Translations under genes and position numbers: made by a program
Source: Acinetobacter geminorum
GTDB lineage: Bacteria; Pseudomonadota; Gammaproteobacteria; Pseudomonadales; Moraxellaceae
Assembly (NCBI RefSeq): GCF_013009345.1
Contig: NZ_JABELE010000015.1
Location: 1 to 64,000 of the forward strand
Length of the DNA stretch: 64,000 bases
Direction of reading: 5' to 3'
Shown here: positions 52,326 to 61,702 of the stretch, piece by piece
Layout: each line of letters begins with the position of its first letter
Numbering within the stretch: position 1 is the first letter of the stretch
The notes under the pieces: model-generated
Databases searched by the model: none
What the model was told of the DNA's origin: nothing
The model's input: only the letters and a program-made list of their open reading frames with translations

Positions 52326-55163
52326 TTACGGCTTAACCACAACTAACACCTGAATTGCTTCTGGTGTAACAGTTAAACCGTCAAGCAAGCTCAAGCCTTC
52401 TTTTTGCAACTTTTGTAAACGTTCAATTTCATCTTGACGAATACTTGGGTTGAACTGTTTTAGATAGGTTAAACGGTCAATTTCATATTGCCATTTATTA
52501 CCATAGTGTTCTTTTGCTTGCTGCTGAAGCTGCGGTAAATCAACTTTCGCAATTTCTAACGCTTGTTTATAGCGCTGCTCAATGATATCACGACGAGCTT
52601 TAACTACTTGACGACAGCTATTACCATCTAAATGGTGCAAATATGGTTTTAAAATTGTCGGATCAATTTTCTCAGATAAGTCCTGACCATTTTCACTTAA
52701 CAATACACGAATAAGCTGCTTAGGTAAGCTTGATGGTAAATTCAGTGACTTCGGTGCAACAACATCCACTTTAAACCAGACTTCAATTAACACTGAACCC
52801 TGCTTTAATGCATTAGATTTAAGTACAGCAACATTGGTACTACCAAATGATTGCGTACGGATCATCTCCATAACACTTTCAATGAATGGATGCTCTAAAG
52901 TTAAATATTGAGCATCTTCACGGAGCTGAGCTTGATCGCGATAGAAAGTGGCTGTCATACCTTCTTCGTCTAATGCCAAACCTTGCACTTGCATTTGGTC
53001 GGTCGGTTTAATAATCACCGTACCATTACTTTGTTCATCAAAATCGATATTGGTTGATGACATGAAACGCTTCACAAACATTGGCAGCGTTGTATTGTCG
53101 TCATAGTCTTCAAGAGCTTGAACAATTTCTTGTGCCACAATAGGACGGCATGAATTATATTCAAGTAAACGATCTCGGCCAGCTTGAAGTTCAGCTTCTA
53201 AGGCTTGACGTTGAACATTCACCTCTTCAAGCAAATCTTCAAATGTTTGACCTTGGTCTGCAAGTAAACAGTCTTTTAACTCAACAATAAAGTTCTCTTG
53301 CAGCGTTTGTGCTGTTGGAGAAATATTGCTGAAAATATTTAATGCTTCGTTATACCAACGGAACATACGCTCTTGAGCTGTTCCCACAAGATATGGCACA
53401 TGAATTTGAATACGGTTTTCTTGACCAATACGGTCTAGACGGCCGATACGTTGCTCTAAAACATCTGGGTTAGCTGGTAGATCAAATAAAATTAGATCAC
53501 TGGCAAATTGGAAATTACGGCCTTCCGAACCAATTTCCGAACACAGTAGAATCTGTGCGCCATAGCTTTCTTCAGCGAAATAAGCAGCCGCTTGGTCACG
53601 TTCTAGTAAGCTCATCCCTTCATGGAACATTGCAGTACGAATACCTGCATGCAAACGCAACACATTTTCTAAAGATTCAACTACTGGTCCGCTACGCGCA
53701 ATTAAAAGCACTTTTTTATGCTTAAGATCTTTGCGTAAAATTTCCATTAACCATGGCACACGCGGATCATTTTGCATCCATGAACCATCAATCTGTGCTT
53801 CTTCAGGCCACATTTGCTCACGCAGTTTGCCGTCTTTTGACCAATCTTCTGGTGCTGGTAATGGTGCTGGCTGACAATCACGACCTGGGAAGCCTTGAAT
53901 TGCTTCACGCGTATTACGGAATAAAATACGTCCAGTACCGTGACGGTCTAATAATTCGTGAATTGCTCTAAAGCGTTGATCTGGCTGGTCTTCAATACTG
54001 TGACCTAACAAACCTTCTAAAGCAGATAAATGCTCTGGGGCTAAAGCTTGATCCGACATGAGTACTTCAGCAATTTTTGCAGTCTGCTGGTACTGAGTCT
54101 CTTCATCTAAGAAGCGTTCTAAACTACTAAAACGCTGTGGATCAAGTAAACGTAAACGTGCGAAATGACTTTCCACACCTAATTGTTCAGGTGTTGCAGT
54201 GAGTAATAATACTCCTGCTGTATTTTCAGCAAGCTCTTCAATTAAATCGTAGCGGTCATTACCGCCTTCTTCTTCGCTCCACATCAAATGATGTGCTTCA
54301 TCAACCACAAGCAAATCAAAACCAGCTTCTATGGCTTGCTCACGCAAATCATCATGGTCAACCATTAAGTCAACGCTGGCAATAATGCATTGCTCAGTCA
54401 AGAACGGGTTAAGCTCTGGATCATGTTCTTTAATAGATGCTGTACGCGTTAAATCAAATAGAGAGAATTGCAAGTTAAAACGGCGACGCATTTCAATCAT
54501 CCACTGATACTGAAGAGAATCAGGGACTAAAATCAGAATTCGTTCTGAACGACCAGTTTTAAGCTGTTGGTGGATAATTAAACCAGCTTCAATTGTTTTA
54601 CCTAAACCAACTTCATCGGCAAGTAAAACACGAGGAGCAAAACGTTTACCAACTTCATGTGCGATATAAAGCTGATGAGGGATCAGGCCAACACGTGCAC
54701 CGACCATCCCACGTAGAGGACTGGTCTGCATTTGTGCTTGCATCAACATCGCTTCAATACGCAAGTCATACCACTCTTTATAGTCAACTTGACTTGCAAG
54801 CAAACGATCTAAAGGTTTAGATAATTGAATTTGCGCACCAATACGTGTTTCATTGAGTGCTTTACGCTCTTGCTCGCCATTCTCTAAAGTACGAACAACG
54901 TTGTAACGCAAAACGCCATGACGATCTTCAACAGACTCAACGATCCACTTCTGGCCTTCTTGATCTTGAACTTCATCATTCGTATTGAAGATGATACGAG
55001 ATAGTGGAGCATTATTACGTGCATAGACACGTGTCTCATCACTTTTGGGGAATAAAATGCTGACAGATCTTTCATCTACATCAATAAGAACACCTAAACC
55101 GAGCTCAGTTTCTGTGTCTGATAGCCAACGTTGACCAATAGCATACTGCTGCAATTTTTCCAC
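52326..55163 (-). CDS. rapA: RNA polymerase-associated SWI/SNF ATPase RapA
   Basis: A 945-residue SNF2-family ATPase that recycles RNA polymerase stalled in post-termination complexes. Two N-terminal Tudor-like domains (GQRWLSDTETELGLGVL onward) are followed by the helicase core: motif I LLADEVGLGKTIEAGLI, motif II DEAHH, motif III LLLTATP, and motifs IV-VI with ILLCSEIGSEGRNFQFASD and RIGRLDRIGQ. The C-terminal RapA-specific domain is complete. Length is near E. coli RapA (968). Confidence 0.97.
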   Translation of the reverse strand: MEKLQQYAIGQRWLSDTETELGLGVLIDVDERSVSILFPKSDETRVYARNNAPLSRIIFNTNDEVQDQEGQKWIVESVEDRHGVLRYNVVRTLENGEQERKALNETRIGAQIQLSKPLDRLLASQVDYKEWYDLRIEAMLMQAQMQTSPLRGMVGARVGLIPHQLYIAHEVGKRFAPRVLLADEVGLGKTIEAGLIIHQQLKTGRSERILILVPDSLQYQWMIEMRRRFNLQFSLFDLTRTASIKEHDPELNPFLTEQCIIASVDLMVDHDDLREQAIEAGFDLLVVDEAHHLMWSEEEGGNDRYDLIEELAENTAGVLLLTATPEQLGVESHFARLRLLDPQRFSSLERFLDEETQYQQTAKIAEVLMSDQALAPEHLSALEGLLGHSIEDQPDQRFRAIHELLDRHGTGRILFRNTREAIQGFPGRDCQPAPLPAPEDWSKDGKLREQMWPEEAQIDGSWMQNDPRVPWLMEILRKDLKHKKVLLIARSGPVVESLENVLRLHAGIRTAMFHEGMSLLERDQAAAYFAEESYGAQILLCSEIGSEGRNFQFASDLILFDLPANPDVLEQRIGRLDRIGQENRIQIHVPYLVGTAQERMFRWYNEALNIFSNISPTAQTLQENFIVELKDCLLADQGQTFEDLLEEVNVQRQALEAELQAGRDRLLEYNSCRPIVAQEIVQALEDYDDNTTLPMFVKRFMSSTNIDFDEQSNGTVIIKPTDQMQVQGLALDEEGMTATFYRDQAQLREDAQYLTLEHPFIESVMEMIRTQSFGSTNVAVLKSNALKQGSVLIEVWFKVDVVAPKSLNLPSSLPKQLIRVLLSENGQDLSEKIDPTILKPYLHHLDGNSCRQVVKARRDIIEQRYKQALEIAKVDLPQLQQQAKEHYGNKWQYEIDRLTYLKQFNPSIRQDEIERLQKLQKEGLSLLDGLTVTPEAIQVLVVVKP

Positions 55164-55307
55164 CTTTCTCTCAAGTTCGCACTACATATTGTACGATGCA
55201 AATTAGCTTATTTTTGCATCTTTTTATGTAGTCTTTAAAGCAAAATTTTGAAGCAAAAACCAATTAAATCGCTTTGCTACAAAAAATCACGCATTAAAAT
55301 TTTTACA

Positions 55308-55985
55308 TTAAAACGGTACAGGACAGTCAAAAGTTAATGTTTCTGCTGTGACAGGATGATTAAAACTTAACTGTTTGGCATGCAAACATAAACGCGGAAC
55401 AAGTTGCTGCTCCGGTGTTGCATACAGCGTGTCACCTACAATTGGATGCCCAAGATATTGCATGTGTACACGGAGTTGATGAGATCGGCCCGTAATTGGT
55501 GTTAATTTCACACGAGTTACAGGCTGTCCCTGAATCTGAAAATGTTCTATGACCTGCCAATGTGTTAAAGCAGGCTTGTTGTGAGAAGCGTCGACAATAT
55601 GTAAAGGTGGTCGGCTTGGGTCATAGATGACAGGAATATCTACAGTCCCTTCACCCTCTAAATGACCTGCGACAAGCGCTTCATATATTTTTGAAGTCTG
55701 ACGATCTTGAAATTGACGTGCAATCGCACTTTGACCGCGCTTCGATAAACCAAATACTAAAATACCTGAGGTATCTCGGTCTAGACGATGAATGAGCAAA
55801 GTTTTAGGTTCAATCGCAACCAACCTAGTCAAAACGCTATCATGTAAATCACCCTTACCAGGAACACTCAAGATGTCCGAAGGTTTATGAATCACCATAA
55901 AATCATCATCACGATAGATCAGATGTTCACTTAGAAAATCACTCAAAGTTGTATTCCCAAGGTAAGATGAAAAACAAGCGGGCAA
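55308..55985 (-). CDS. rluA: RluA-type dual-specificity pseudouridine synthase
   Basis: A 225-residue pseudouridine synthase. The catalytic aspartate lies in LIHRLDRDTSGILVFGLSK. The RluA-typical PSDILSVPGK near residue 35, KLTPITGRSHQLRVHMQYLG and HPIVGDTLYA are intact. The short length and sequence fit RluA (23S rRNA U746 and tRNA U32), not RluC/D. The start is unsure: the frame opens with a TTG, and a TTG at residue 15 (55943) with GGGAA upstream is equally good; no ATG precedes residue 30. Confidence 0.85.
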   Translation of the reverse strand: MPACFSSYLGNTTLSDFLSEHLIYRDDDFMVIHKPSDILSVPGKGDLHDSVLTRLVAIEPKTLLIHRLDRDTSGILVFGLSKRGQSAIARQFQDRQTSKIYEALVAGHLEGEGTVDIPVIYDPSRPPLHIVDASHNKPALTHWQVIEHFQIQGQPVTRVKLTPITGRSHQLRVHMQYLGHPIVGDTLYATPEQQLVPRLCLHAKQLSFNHPVTAETLTFDCPVPF

Positions 55986-56078
55986 TAATAAAAAGCTTAC
56001 GTCCGAATTACAATGCCGTTCGGGTAAATTAACAGCAGAATTTGCAAATATTATGGATCACTTGAGGTCTATAGTCAG

Positions 56079-56783
56079 TCAAGGCTTCAATAACTGCATA
56101 ATATGTTGCAATGTCGGTGCTTGCATTATCTCTTCAGCACTTAAGCTCGCACCATTTGCACGCCATAGATCGACCAGATAATTCACAGCAGACTGATCTA
56201 GTCCGTAGTTTCTTAAATCAATTTCAGGATGGATCTCCATAGGATGTCGCCCCACCTGTTCAGCAATTGCCAATAAGATTCCTTTATCTGACAAGATATA
56301 AGAGGACGGCGCACTTAAAGACCATAACCGCATTAAGCTCTGCGTATTTAAATGTTTTATATGGTCAAAACTGATCTTTTCAACCCATTGGATATGCTGC
56401 TCTAGATTAGCCGCCAAGATCGCATCATTTACAACACTGACCTGATCTGTAATCGATAAAACAAGCTGCATGACTTGTTTAAACAGAGGCGACAAATCAC
56501 CTGCCATCATAACTTGGGCTTTAGTATTTGATGACAAACGCTGACCAAGCTCCAACATGGTTTGTTGAAGCTGAGATGTCTCAATAAAAATAATTGGAAT
56601 TTCGAGTGATTGAGCGCGCTTAATCAACAATTCCAAATGGTTCGCCAATGGTTGCTCAGACCAATCTGGTCGTAGTTTAAGCTCATTGAGCCCAACCATG
56701 AGCAAAATACTTTGCGCTGACTCAATTGACCAATTTGAAGTACTTGCAGCTAATTGGATTTTTCGAGGTAAGGGATAAAACAT
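56079..56783 (-). CDS. Degenerate isochorismatase/aryl carrier-protein didomain (EntB/BasF relic)
   Basis: A 234-residue protein whose two halves resemble EntB. The N-terminal isochorismatase-like fold has ILLMVGLNELKL where EntB has ALLIHDMQDYF (catalytic Asp lost), then AQSLEIPIIFIET as in EntB IPVYYT. Central catalytic segments are missing or altered. The C-terminal about 50 residues fit a carrier-protein domain (LRNYGLDQSAVNYLVDLWRA then APTLQHIMQLL), but the phosphopantetheine site GLDS reads GLDQ-S. It is intact as a reading frame, lies between rluA and hemL, and is not in a siderophore cluster. Function unknown. Confidence 0.65.
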   Translation of the reverse strand: MFYPLPRKIQLAASTSNWSIESAQSILLMVGLNELKLRPDWSEQPLANHLELLIKRAQSLEIPIIFIETSQLQQTMLELGQRLSSNTKAQVMMAGDLSPLFKQVMQLVLSITDQVSVVNDAILAANLEQHIQWVEKISFDHIKHLNTQSLMRLWSLSAPSSYILSDKGILLAIAEQVGRHPMEIHPEIDLRNYGLDQSAVNYLVDLWRANGASLSAEEIMQAPTLQHIMQLLKP

Positions 56784-56814
56784 TGTTCTCTACAAATATA
56801 AAAATAGCTCAAAT

Positions 56815-56844
56815 TAAAAAGCCCGTTTAACACGGGCTTTTTTG
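56815..56844. terminator. Terminator of hemL
   Basis: AAAAGCCCGT-TTAAC-ACGGGCTTTTTT has a T run on both strands, directly after the hemL stop. Confidence 0.92.
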
Positions 56845-56845
56845 C

Positions 56846-58144
56846 TTACTTCATTTCAGCGAATGTTTCTTTTGCAGCCTGAATCGTAAATTCAATATCT
56901 TCATCAGAATGTGCAGATGAAATAAAGCCTGCTTCAAATGCTGAAGGTGCCAAGTTGACCCCACGTTTTAACATGCCATGGAAGAACTTTTTGAAAGCTT
57001 CAATATCACATGCCAACATAGAGTCAAAGCTTGTAATGTCTTCTTGGTCGGTAAAGTAAAGACCGAACATTGCGCCAGCTTGCTGAGTCTTAAATGGAAT
57101 ACCCGCTTCATCAGCTGCAGCTTGTAAGCCTGCAAGTAACTTTTCAAGTTGAGCAGATAATTTGCTGTAAAAGTCAGGTTGGCGTAAATGTTTAAACATT
57201 TCAATACCAGCACGCATAGCAAGTGGGTTACCAGATAATGTACCTGCTTGGTATACACCACCTAAAGGTGCAATGCATTCCATGATTTCACGCTTACCAC
57301 CAAATGCACCAACAGGCAGACCTGCACCAATAATTTTACCTAAAGTCGTTAAATCAGGTTTAACGTTATAAACTGATTGCGCACCGCCTAAAGCAACACG
57401 GAAGCCTGTCATCACTTCATCAATAATGAATACAGATTTATATTCATCACAAATATCACGAATGGCTTGTAAGAAACCGTCGATTGGTTTCACCATATTC
57501 ATGTTACCCGCGACTGGTTCAATAATAACACCCGCAATTTCATGGCCGAACTTAGCAAAGCATTCTTTTAATGCAGCAATATCATTATACGGCAGCGTTA
57601 AAGTATGTTTAGCAAAATCAACAGGAACACCTTTCGAAGTTGGTTCACCTTCACCTAAAGTCAGTAAACCTGAACCCGCTTTTACTAAAAGTGAGTCAGA
57701 GTGGCCGTGGTAACAACCTTCAAACTTCACGATTTTGTCACGGCCAGTATAACCACGCGCTAAACGAATAGCGGTCATGGTCGCTTCTGTACCCGAGTTA
57801 GTCATACGCACCAATTCAATTGATGGCATGATTTCACAGATAATATCTGCCAGTGTTGTTTCGTGTACGGTTGGTGCACCAAAACTTAAGCCATCTTCTG
57901 CTGCTGTTTGTACAGCCTTAATAATCTCTGGATGAGCATGACCTAAAATCATCGGTCCCCAAGAACCAACATAGTCAACATAACGCTTACCATCCACATC
58001 CCATAAATAAGCACCTTTTGCTTTCTCGATGAAAACCGGTGTTCCTCCAACGCCATTAAAGGCACGTACCGGAGAGTTCACACCACCTGGAATGTGTTTG
58101 CTGGCTTGTTTAAATAACTGTTCTTGCTTTGGAGATAAACTCAT
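56846..58144 (-). CDS. hemL: Glutamate-1-semialdehyde 2,1-aminomutase
   Basis: A 432-residue PLP enzyme of the C5 tetrapyrrole pathway that converts glutamate-1-semialdehyde to 5-aminolevulinate. Motifs: GGVNSPVRAFNGVGGTPVFI at the N-terminus, VRMTNSGTEATMTAIRLARG, and the PLP lysine in TLGKIIGAGLPVGAFGG. Length matches E. coli HemL. thiE lies 42 bases upstream on the same strand, so the two are probably one transcript. Confidence 0.98.
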   Translation of the reverse strand: MSLSPKQEQLFKQASKHIPGGVNSPVRAFNGVGGTPVFIEKAKGAYLWDVDGKRYVDYVGSWGPMILGHAHPEIIKAVQTAAEDGLSFGAPTVHETTLADIICEIMPSIELVRMTNSGTEATMTAIRLARGYTGRDKIVKFEGCYHGHSDSLLVKAGSGLLTLGEGEPTSKGVPVDFAKHTLTLPYNDIAALKECFAKFGHEIAGVIIEPVAGNMNMVKPIDGFLQAIRDICDEYKSVFIIDEVMTGFRVALGGAQSVYNVKPDLTTLGKIIGAGLPVGAFGGKREIMECIAPLGGVYQAGTLSGNPLAMRAGIEMFKHLRQPDFYSKLSAQLEKLLAGLQAAADEAGIPFKTQQAGAMFGLYFTDQEDITSFDSMLACDIEAFKKFFHGMLKRGVNLAPSAFEAGFISSAHSDEDIEFTIQAAKETFAEMK

Positions 58145-58186
58145 GGAAATGCTCGTCTTAAATATCTAAAAAATAATTTTGAAAGC

Positions 58187-58798
58187 TTAAGAAAATAATT
58201 GTGCCCACGCCTGTACACGGGCAGGAATTTCAGCAGTTGATCGACCTAATATATCACTAATGACTGCACACAGGTCAGCCCCAGCCTCAATCACAGGTTG
58301 TGAGTTTTCAACAGTTAAACCACCAATCGCACAAATTGGTAAATCATATTGGGCTGCTGCTTGCTTAATCACTTCGATCCCCACATTACCTGCTTCAGGT
58401 TTTGTAGAGGTCGCATAGACCGCACCAAATGCAATATAAGTCGCGCCATCTGTAATTGCTTTTTGTGCAAGTTCTAATGAGTTCAGGCAAGTACGGCCAA
58501 TAATGACGCCTTCTGGTAATTGCGATTTTGCATCAGTAATTTCGCCATCACTTTGCCCTAAATGCACACCTAAACCAAACTGAGCGGCCAGTTTTAGGTC
58601 ATCATTAATGACAAAAGGAACTTGATATTTTTCACACAATAATTTGATTTGTTCGACTTCTGCGGGTTGCTCTGCTTTGTCTATTTTCTTACGGCGGTAC
58701 TGTAAAATTGCGACCTGATGAGTTGCGAGTGCGGCATCTAGTTTTTCTAATAATAGTTGGATTGGGTCATCGTTGGTAATGAGGTATAAACCGCGCAT
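58187..58798 (-). CDS. thiE: Thiamine-phosphate synthase
   Basis: A 203-residue TIM-barrel enzyme joining HMP-PP and thiazole phosphate to form thiamine phosphate. Motifs: GLYLITNDD at the start, AILQYRRKK, FVINDDLKLAAQFGLGVHLGQSD with diphosphate contacts, and AIGGLTVEN near residue 160. No TPP riboswitch is apparent in the roughly 115 bases upstream. It is followed by hemL in the same orientation. Confidence 0.95.
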   Translation of the reverse strand: MRGLYLITNDDPIQLLLEKLDAALATHQVAILQYRRKKIDKAEQPAEVEQIKLLCEKYQVPFVINDDLKLAAQFGLGVHLGQSDGEITDAKSQLPEGVIIGRTCLNSLELAQKAITDGATYIAFGAVYATSTKPEAGNVGIEVIKQAAAQYDLPICAIGGLTVENSQPVIEAGADLCAVISDILGRSTAEIPARVQAWAQLFS

Positions 58799-58856
58799 AC
58801 TCTACTCTCGCTTTTAAAAACTTCGCTAGTATAACGGATTTATAGGCCATCATAAG

Positions 58857-58892
58857 TACCGATTGATATAGGCTTACCAGTACCAATCGGTA
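58857..58892. other. Inverted repeat upstream of thiE and downstream of the Mpo1-like gene
   Basis: TACCGATTG (58857-58865) and CAATCGGTA (58884-58892) are perfect arms around 18 bases. No T run follows on the minus strand, so its role as terminator or operator is unclear. Confidence 0.45.
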
Positions 58893-58914
58893 TATTTAAA
58901 AGAGAAAGTAAAAA

Positions 58915-59298
58915 TTAACTCGGAATTTTGTCGTGTTTACGATCAACCAAACTCAAACGGCCACGTGCAACATCAGACAACATTCGCCAATCAGAAATAA
59001 AGCTATAGAAAGGTTGTTTAAAACTGGCAGGCTTATTTTTTTCAAACATAAAATGTCCAATCCATGCACACGCATAGCCAGACACTAAACCATAGAGTGC
59101 ATATTTTGCTTGTTTCTTACGAATTGCTTTTGAAAAAAAGTATATGCCAATACTGCTACCCACCACATGCAAACGTCTGCTCATGATGTTACGGTGTTCA
59201 GTTAAATAAAAACGATAAAATTCCTGATAATTTTTAATCGGCAATTCAAACTCTGGCTGAGCTTCATGGCTAAAGTTCACTGGTGCATTCACGATCAT
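58915..59298 (-). CDS. Mpo1-like (DUF962) membrane protein
   Basis: A 127-residue protein with two central membrane segments and the Mpo1/DUF962 landmarks YRFYLTEHRNIMSRRLHVVG and the His-rich-family core AWIGHFMFEKNKPASF. Eukaryotic Mpo1 is an iron-dependent dioxygenase in 2-hydroxy fatty acid degradation, using conserved histidines; the bacterial role is not established. H25, H34 and H103-type histidines are visible in these two motifs. Single gene. Confidence 0.8.
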   Translation of the reverse strand: MIVNAPVNFSHEAQPEFELPIKNYQEFYRFYLTEHRNIMSRRLHVVGSSIGIYFFSKAIRKKQAKYALYGLVSGYACAWIGHFMFEKNKPASFKQPFYSFISDWRMLSDVARGRLSLVDRKHDKIPS

Positions 59299-59463
59299 CT
59301 TCCTGATTTTTATTTGATCAAAACGTCACCTGATTGTACACCTAAATAAAAGTGTAGCGTCATATGTTTGATTGTAACTTTCTCTATCAAAACCATTATT
59401 TTTAGAGCTAAGCTATTATACTTATTCAAGATAGTCTAAATACCTGATTCAGGGAGATATATT

Positions 59464-60927
59464 ATGGTCGAAGTCGAACTAAAGTTTCAGTTACCTGAAT
59501 CGAAGAAAAAAACTGTCCAGCAATACTTAAAAAAACACAAAGCAAAGAATATTCACTTACAGGCAAAGTATTACGATACTCCTGATCGACTGCTTGCAAA
59601 AAACGGTATGGCCTTACGTTTACGTAAAGAAGATGATCAATGGGTACAAACATTTAAAGCCGCAGGTCAAAGCCATCTCCACCGTGTTGAAGAAGAAATT
59701 CATTTAGGTGTGTGTGACCAAGAACCTGACTTAAACCTTGAGTTATATCAAGATAATAAAGTGGTAACTGATTTAATTAATACGGCTTTAGGAACAGAAG
59801 CCGAAAAATTAAGTTTGCAGTTTGAGACTGATGTACAGCGCACCTACCATGTGTTTGAAGCAGATAATACAGCGATTGAAGTTTGCTTAGATGATGGGGT
59901 CGTAAAAACAGCGGATGCACAAAGTGTAATTTGTGAAGTCGAATTTGAACTCAAACAAGGGGCTGTGAAAACGCTCATTCAGTTTGCGCAGCAATGGATT
60001 AATCGTTACGCACTTTGGCTTGATGTAAGAAGCAAAGCCGAACGTGGCAACTTATTAGCATTAGGACAAGCCGCCTCACCTGCTGTTCATGCTAAAAGTC
60101 TGACATTAAATAAAGATATTACTGCTGAACAGGCTCTAAAAAAGATTGTCGAAAACTGTTTAGGGCAATTCTTACCAAATATGGCTGTCATTGCCGATGG
60201 AGTTGCCAAAGCTGAGCATATCCATCAGGCACGTGTCAGCTTACGTCGTTTACGTAGTGCCCTTAAGCATTTTGCAGGTTGGTCAAGCGAGCTAAATCCT
60301 GTTTGGGAAGAACAAATTGCCGAGCTTTTCCGTAAACTTGGAGACACTCGTGATGAAGATGCGATTCGCACCGAAGTGTTACCTATTATTCAACAACATG
60401 GATCACCTGAACTTTTACTACCAGTTTCAGCTCAGCCCTCAAAAGAACTCTCAACAATCTTTACCTCTGCGGACACGATTAAGCTATTACTCGATTTATT
60501 AGCATTTGCTTATTCAGAAGAAGATTCAGACAGCAAAACAGGTGGATTAAAAAAACACATTAAAAAGAGTTTAGATAAGTTACATCATCAAGTGATTAAT
60601 AATGCTGAACACTTCTCTGAGCTTGAAGTGAATGAACAGCACAAAATAAGAAAGCAAGCTAAACAGTTACGTTATTGTGTTGAGTTTATTTCGAGCCTTT
60701 ATCCAAATAAAAAAGTACAGCAATATTTAAAACAGCTACAACCTGTGCAAAATACCCTAGGTCAATATAACGATTTGTTTATTGCAGAAGGTATTTTTAA
60801 CAATGTGGTTGAACAAGATCCGTCTTTCTGGTTTGCTCTAGGCTGGGTCAAAGCCAAACAGCCACAATTACAAAAGCGCTCAGCAAAAGCTTTACAGGCT
60901 TTTAGTGAGGTTGAAACTTTCTGGTAA
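59464..60927 (+). CDS. CYTH-CHAD domain protein (inorganic triphosphatase-like)
   Basis: A 487-residue protein. The N-terminal CYTH domain (about 1-200) begins with VEVELKF, the ExExK motif of tunnel triphosphatases, and has LRLRKEDDQWVQTFK plus E-rich strands lining the tunnel. The C-terminal CHAD domain (about 215-485) has histidine-bearing helices (KAEHIHQARVSLRRLRSALK and EQHKIRKQAKQLRY), expected to bind polyphosphate. Such fusions (YgiF type) hydrolyse inorganic triphosphate. AGGGA precedes ATG. Confidence 0.9.
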   Translation: MVEVELKFQLPESKKKTVQQYLKKHKAKNIHLQAKYYDTPDRLLAKNGMALRLRKEDDQWVQTFKAAGQSHLHRVEEEIHLGVCDQEPDLNLELYQDNKVVTDLINTALGTEAEKLSLQFETDVQRTYHVFEADNTAIEVCLDDGVVKTADAQSVICEVEFELKQGAVKTLIQFAQQWINRYALWLDVRSKAERGNLLALGQAASPAVHAKSLTLNKDITAEQALKKIVENCLGQFLPNMAVIADGVAKAEHIHQARVSLRRLRSALKHFAGWSSELNPVWEEQIAELFRKLGDTRDEDAIRTEVLPIIQQHGSPELLLPVSAQPSKELSTIFTSADTIKLLLDLLAFAYSEEDSDSKTGGLKKHIKKSLDKLHHQVINNAEHFSELEVNEQHKIRKQAKQLRYCVEFISSLYPNKKVQQYLKQLQPVQNTLGQYNDLFIAEGIFNNVVEQDPSFWFALGWVKAKQPQLQKRSAKALQAFSEVETFW

Positions 60928-60933
60928 TTTATA

Positions 60934-60964
60934 AAAAGTCGCTGTAAACAAGCAGCGACTTTTT
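60934..60964. terminator. Bidirectional terminator after the CYTH-CHAD gene
   Basis: AAAAAGTCGCTG pairs with CAGCGACTTTTT around an 8-base loop, between convergent genes. Confidence 0.92.
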
Positions 60965-61595
60965 ATCGGTATTTACCAAATACTTTCCATACGCCGTTAT
61001 CTGCTAAGGGATCACTATAGCTATCGCTGCGTTGTTTTCTTGGCTTATCACGAGCATCGACCAGTTTAAAATGCGGCTCAATCCCTAGCACAATCCCATT
61101 AGTATAAAAGCGTGAACGTGTATATTCGCTTTGTCCATGCTGGAATACATAGGTTCTTAAATCGATGAATTCACGGTGAGCAACCAGAGCCGCGGTATCA
61201 TCACTTTGCAACCATTCTTGCATCGTAAAAATCTGATCAGTTTCGAACTGCCCGCATTTTTCAATAAGACTCGCAACACCGCGAAAAGTTTTAGATTCTT
61301 TTGCGCGTGTTTTATTAATCCGAATTCGGTCTACGTGAAAAAAGAATAGCGGTAAATTTAAATGACTTGGCAAATGAATCGCATCTGGTAATTCATCTTC
61401 CATAAATGGCTGAAAAAGCTCTTGCGCCCTTTCAATTAGCCCCTGCCATTGACGGTAGTAGTTTTCGACTTCTTCTTGCAAGCCATAATAAATGGGCAAT
61501 CCTTCGACATGCTCTAAATATTGAGGTGGGAAAACATGCTGGCGTAATAAAGCAATATCTGTCTTTAAACTTTGAATAGCAATTGCATCTTGCAT
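60963..61595 (-). CDS. Protein of unknown family (210 residues)
   Basis: I do not recognise this family. The 210-residue soluble product has no signal peptide or membrane segment. It is rich in Gln, Glu and aromatic residues in its first half (YYGLQEEVENYYRQWQGLIERA), has LPLFFFHVDRIRINKTRAKE in the middle, and a basic C-terminus (DARDKPRKQRSDSYSDPL). ATG 61595 with AGGAG upstream is preferred; a TTG further upstream overlaps the Shine-Dalgarno. Its promoter is shared with or faces the DUF3144 gene. Confidence 0.7.
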   Translation of the reverse strand: MQDAIAIQSLKTDIALLRQHVFPPQYLEHVEGLPIYYGLQEEVENYYRQWQGLIERAQELFQPFMEDELPDAIHLPSHLNLPLFFFHVDRIRINKTRAKESKTFRGVASLIEKCGQFETDQIFTMQEWLQSDDTAALVAHREFIDLRTYVFQHGQSEYTRSRFYTNGIVLGIEPHFKLVDARDKPRKQRSDSYSDPLADNGVWKVFGKYR

Positions 61596-61702
61596 ATTAG
61601 TTTCTCCTACCAATACTTAGGCTATTTACAGACTAAGTCAAAGGTTTTGTTTCCGCAAGCGTTTGCCTATAATAAGCAGCTCTATTTTTGCGGGAATAAG
61701 TC

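Noticed and set aside
56079..56783. Annotation as a functional isochorismatase
   Set aside because: Catalytic Asp and the later Lys and Gly/Cys segments are not present; kept only as a degenerate homologue.
58799..58914. TPP riboswitch upstream of thiE
   Set aside because: No CUGAGA or related conserved THI-box core is seen, and the region is too short for a complete element.
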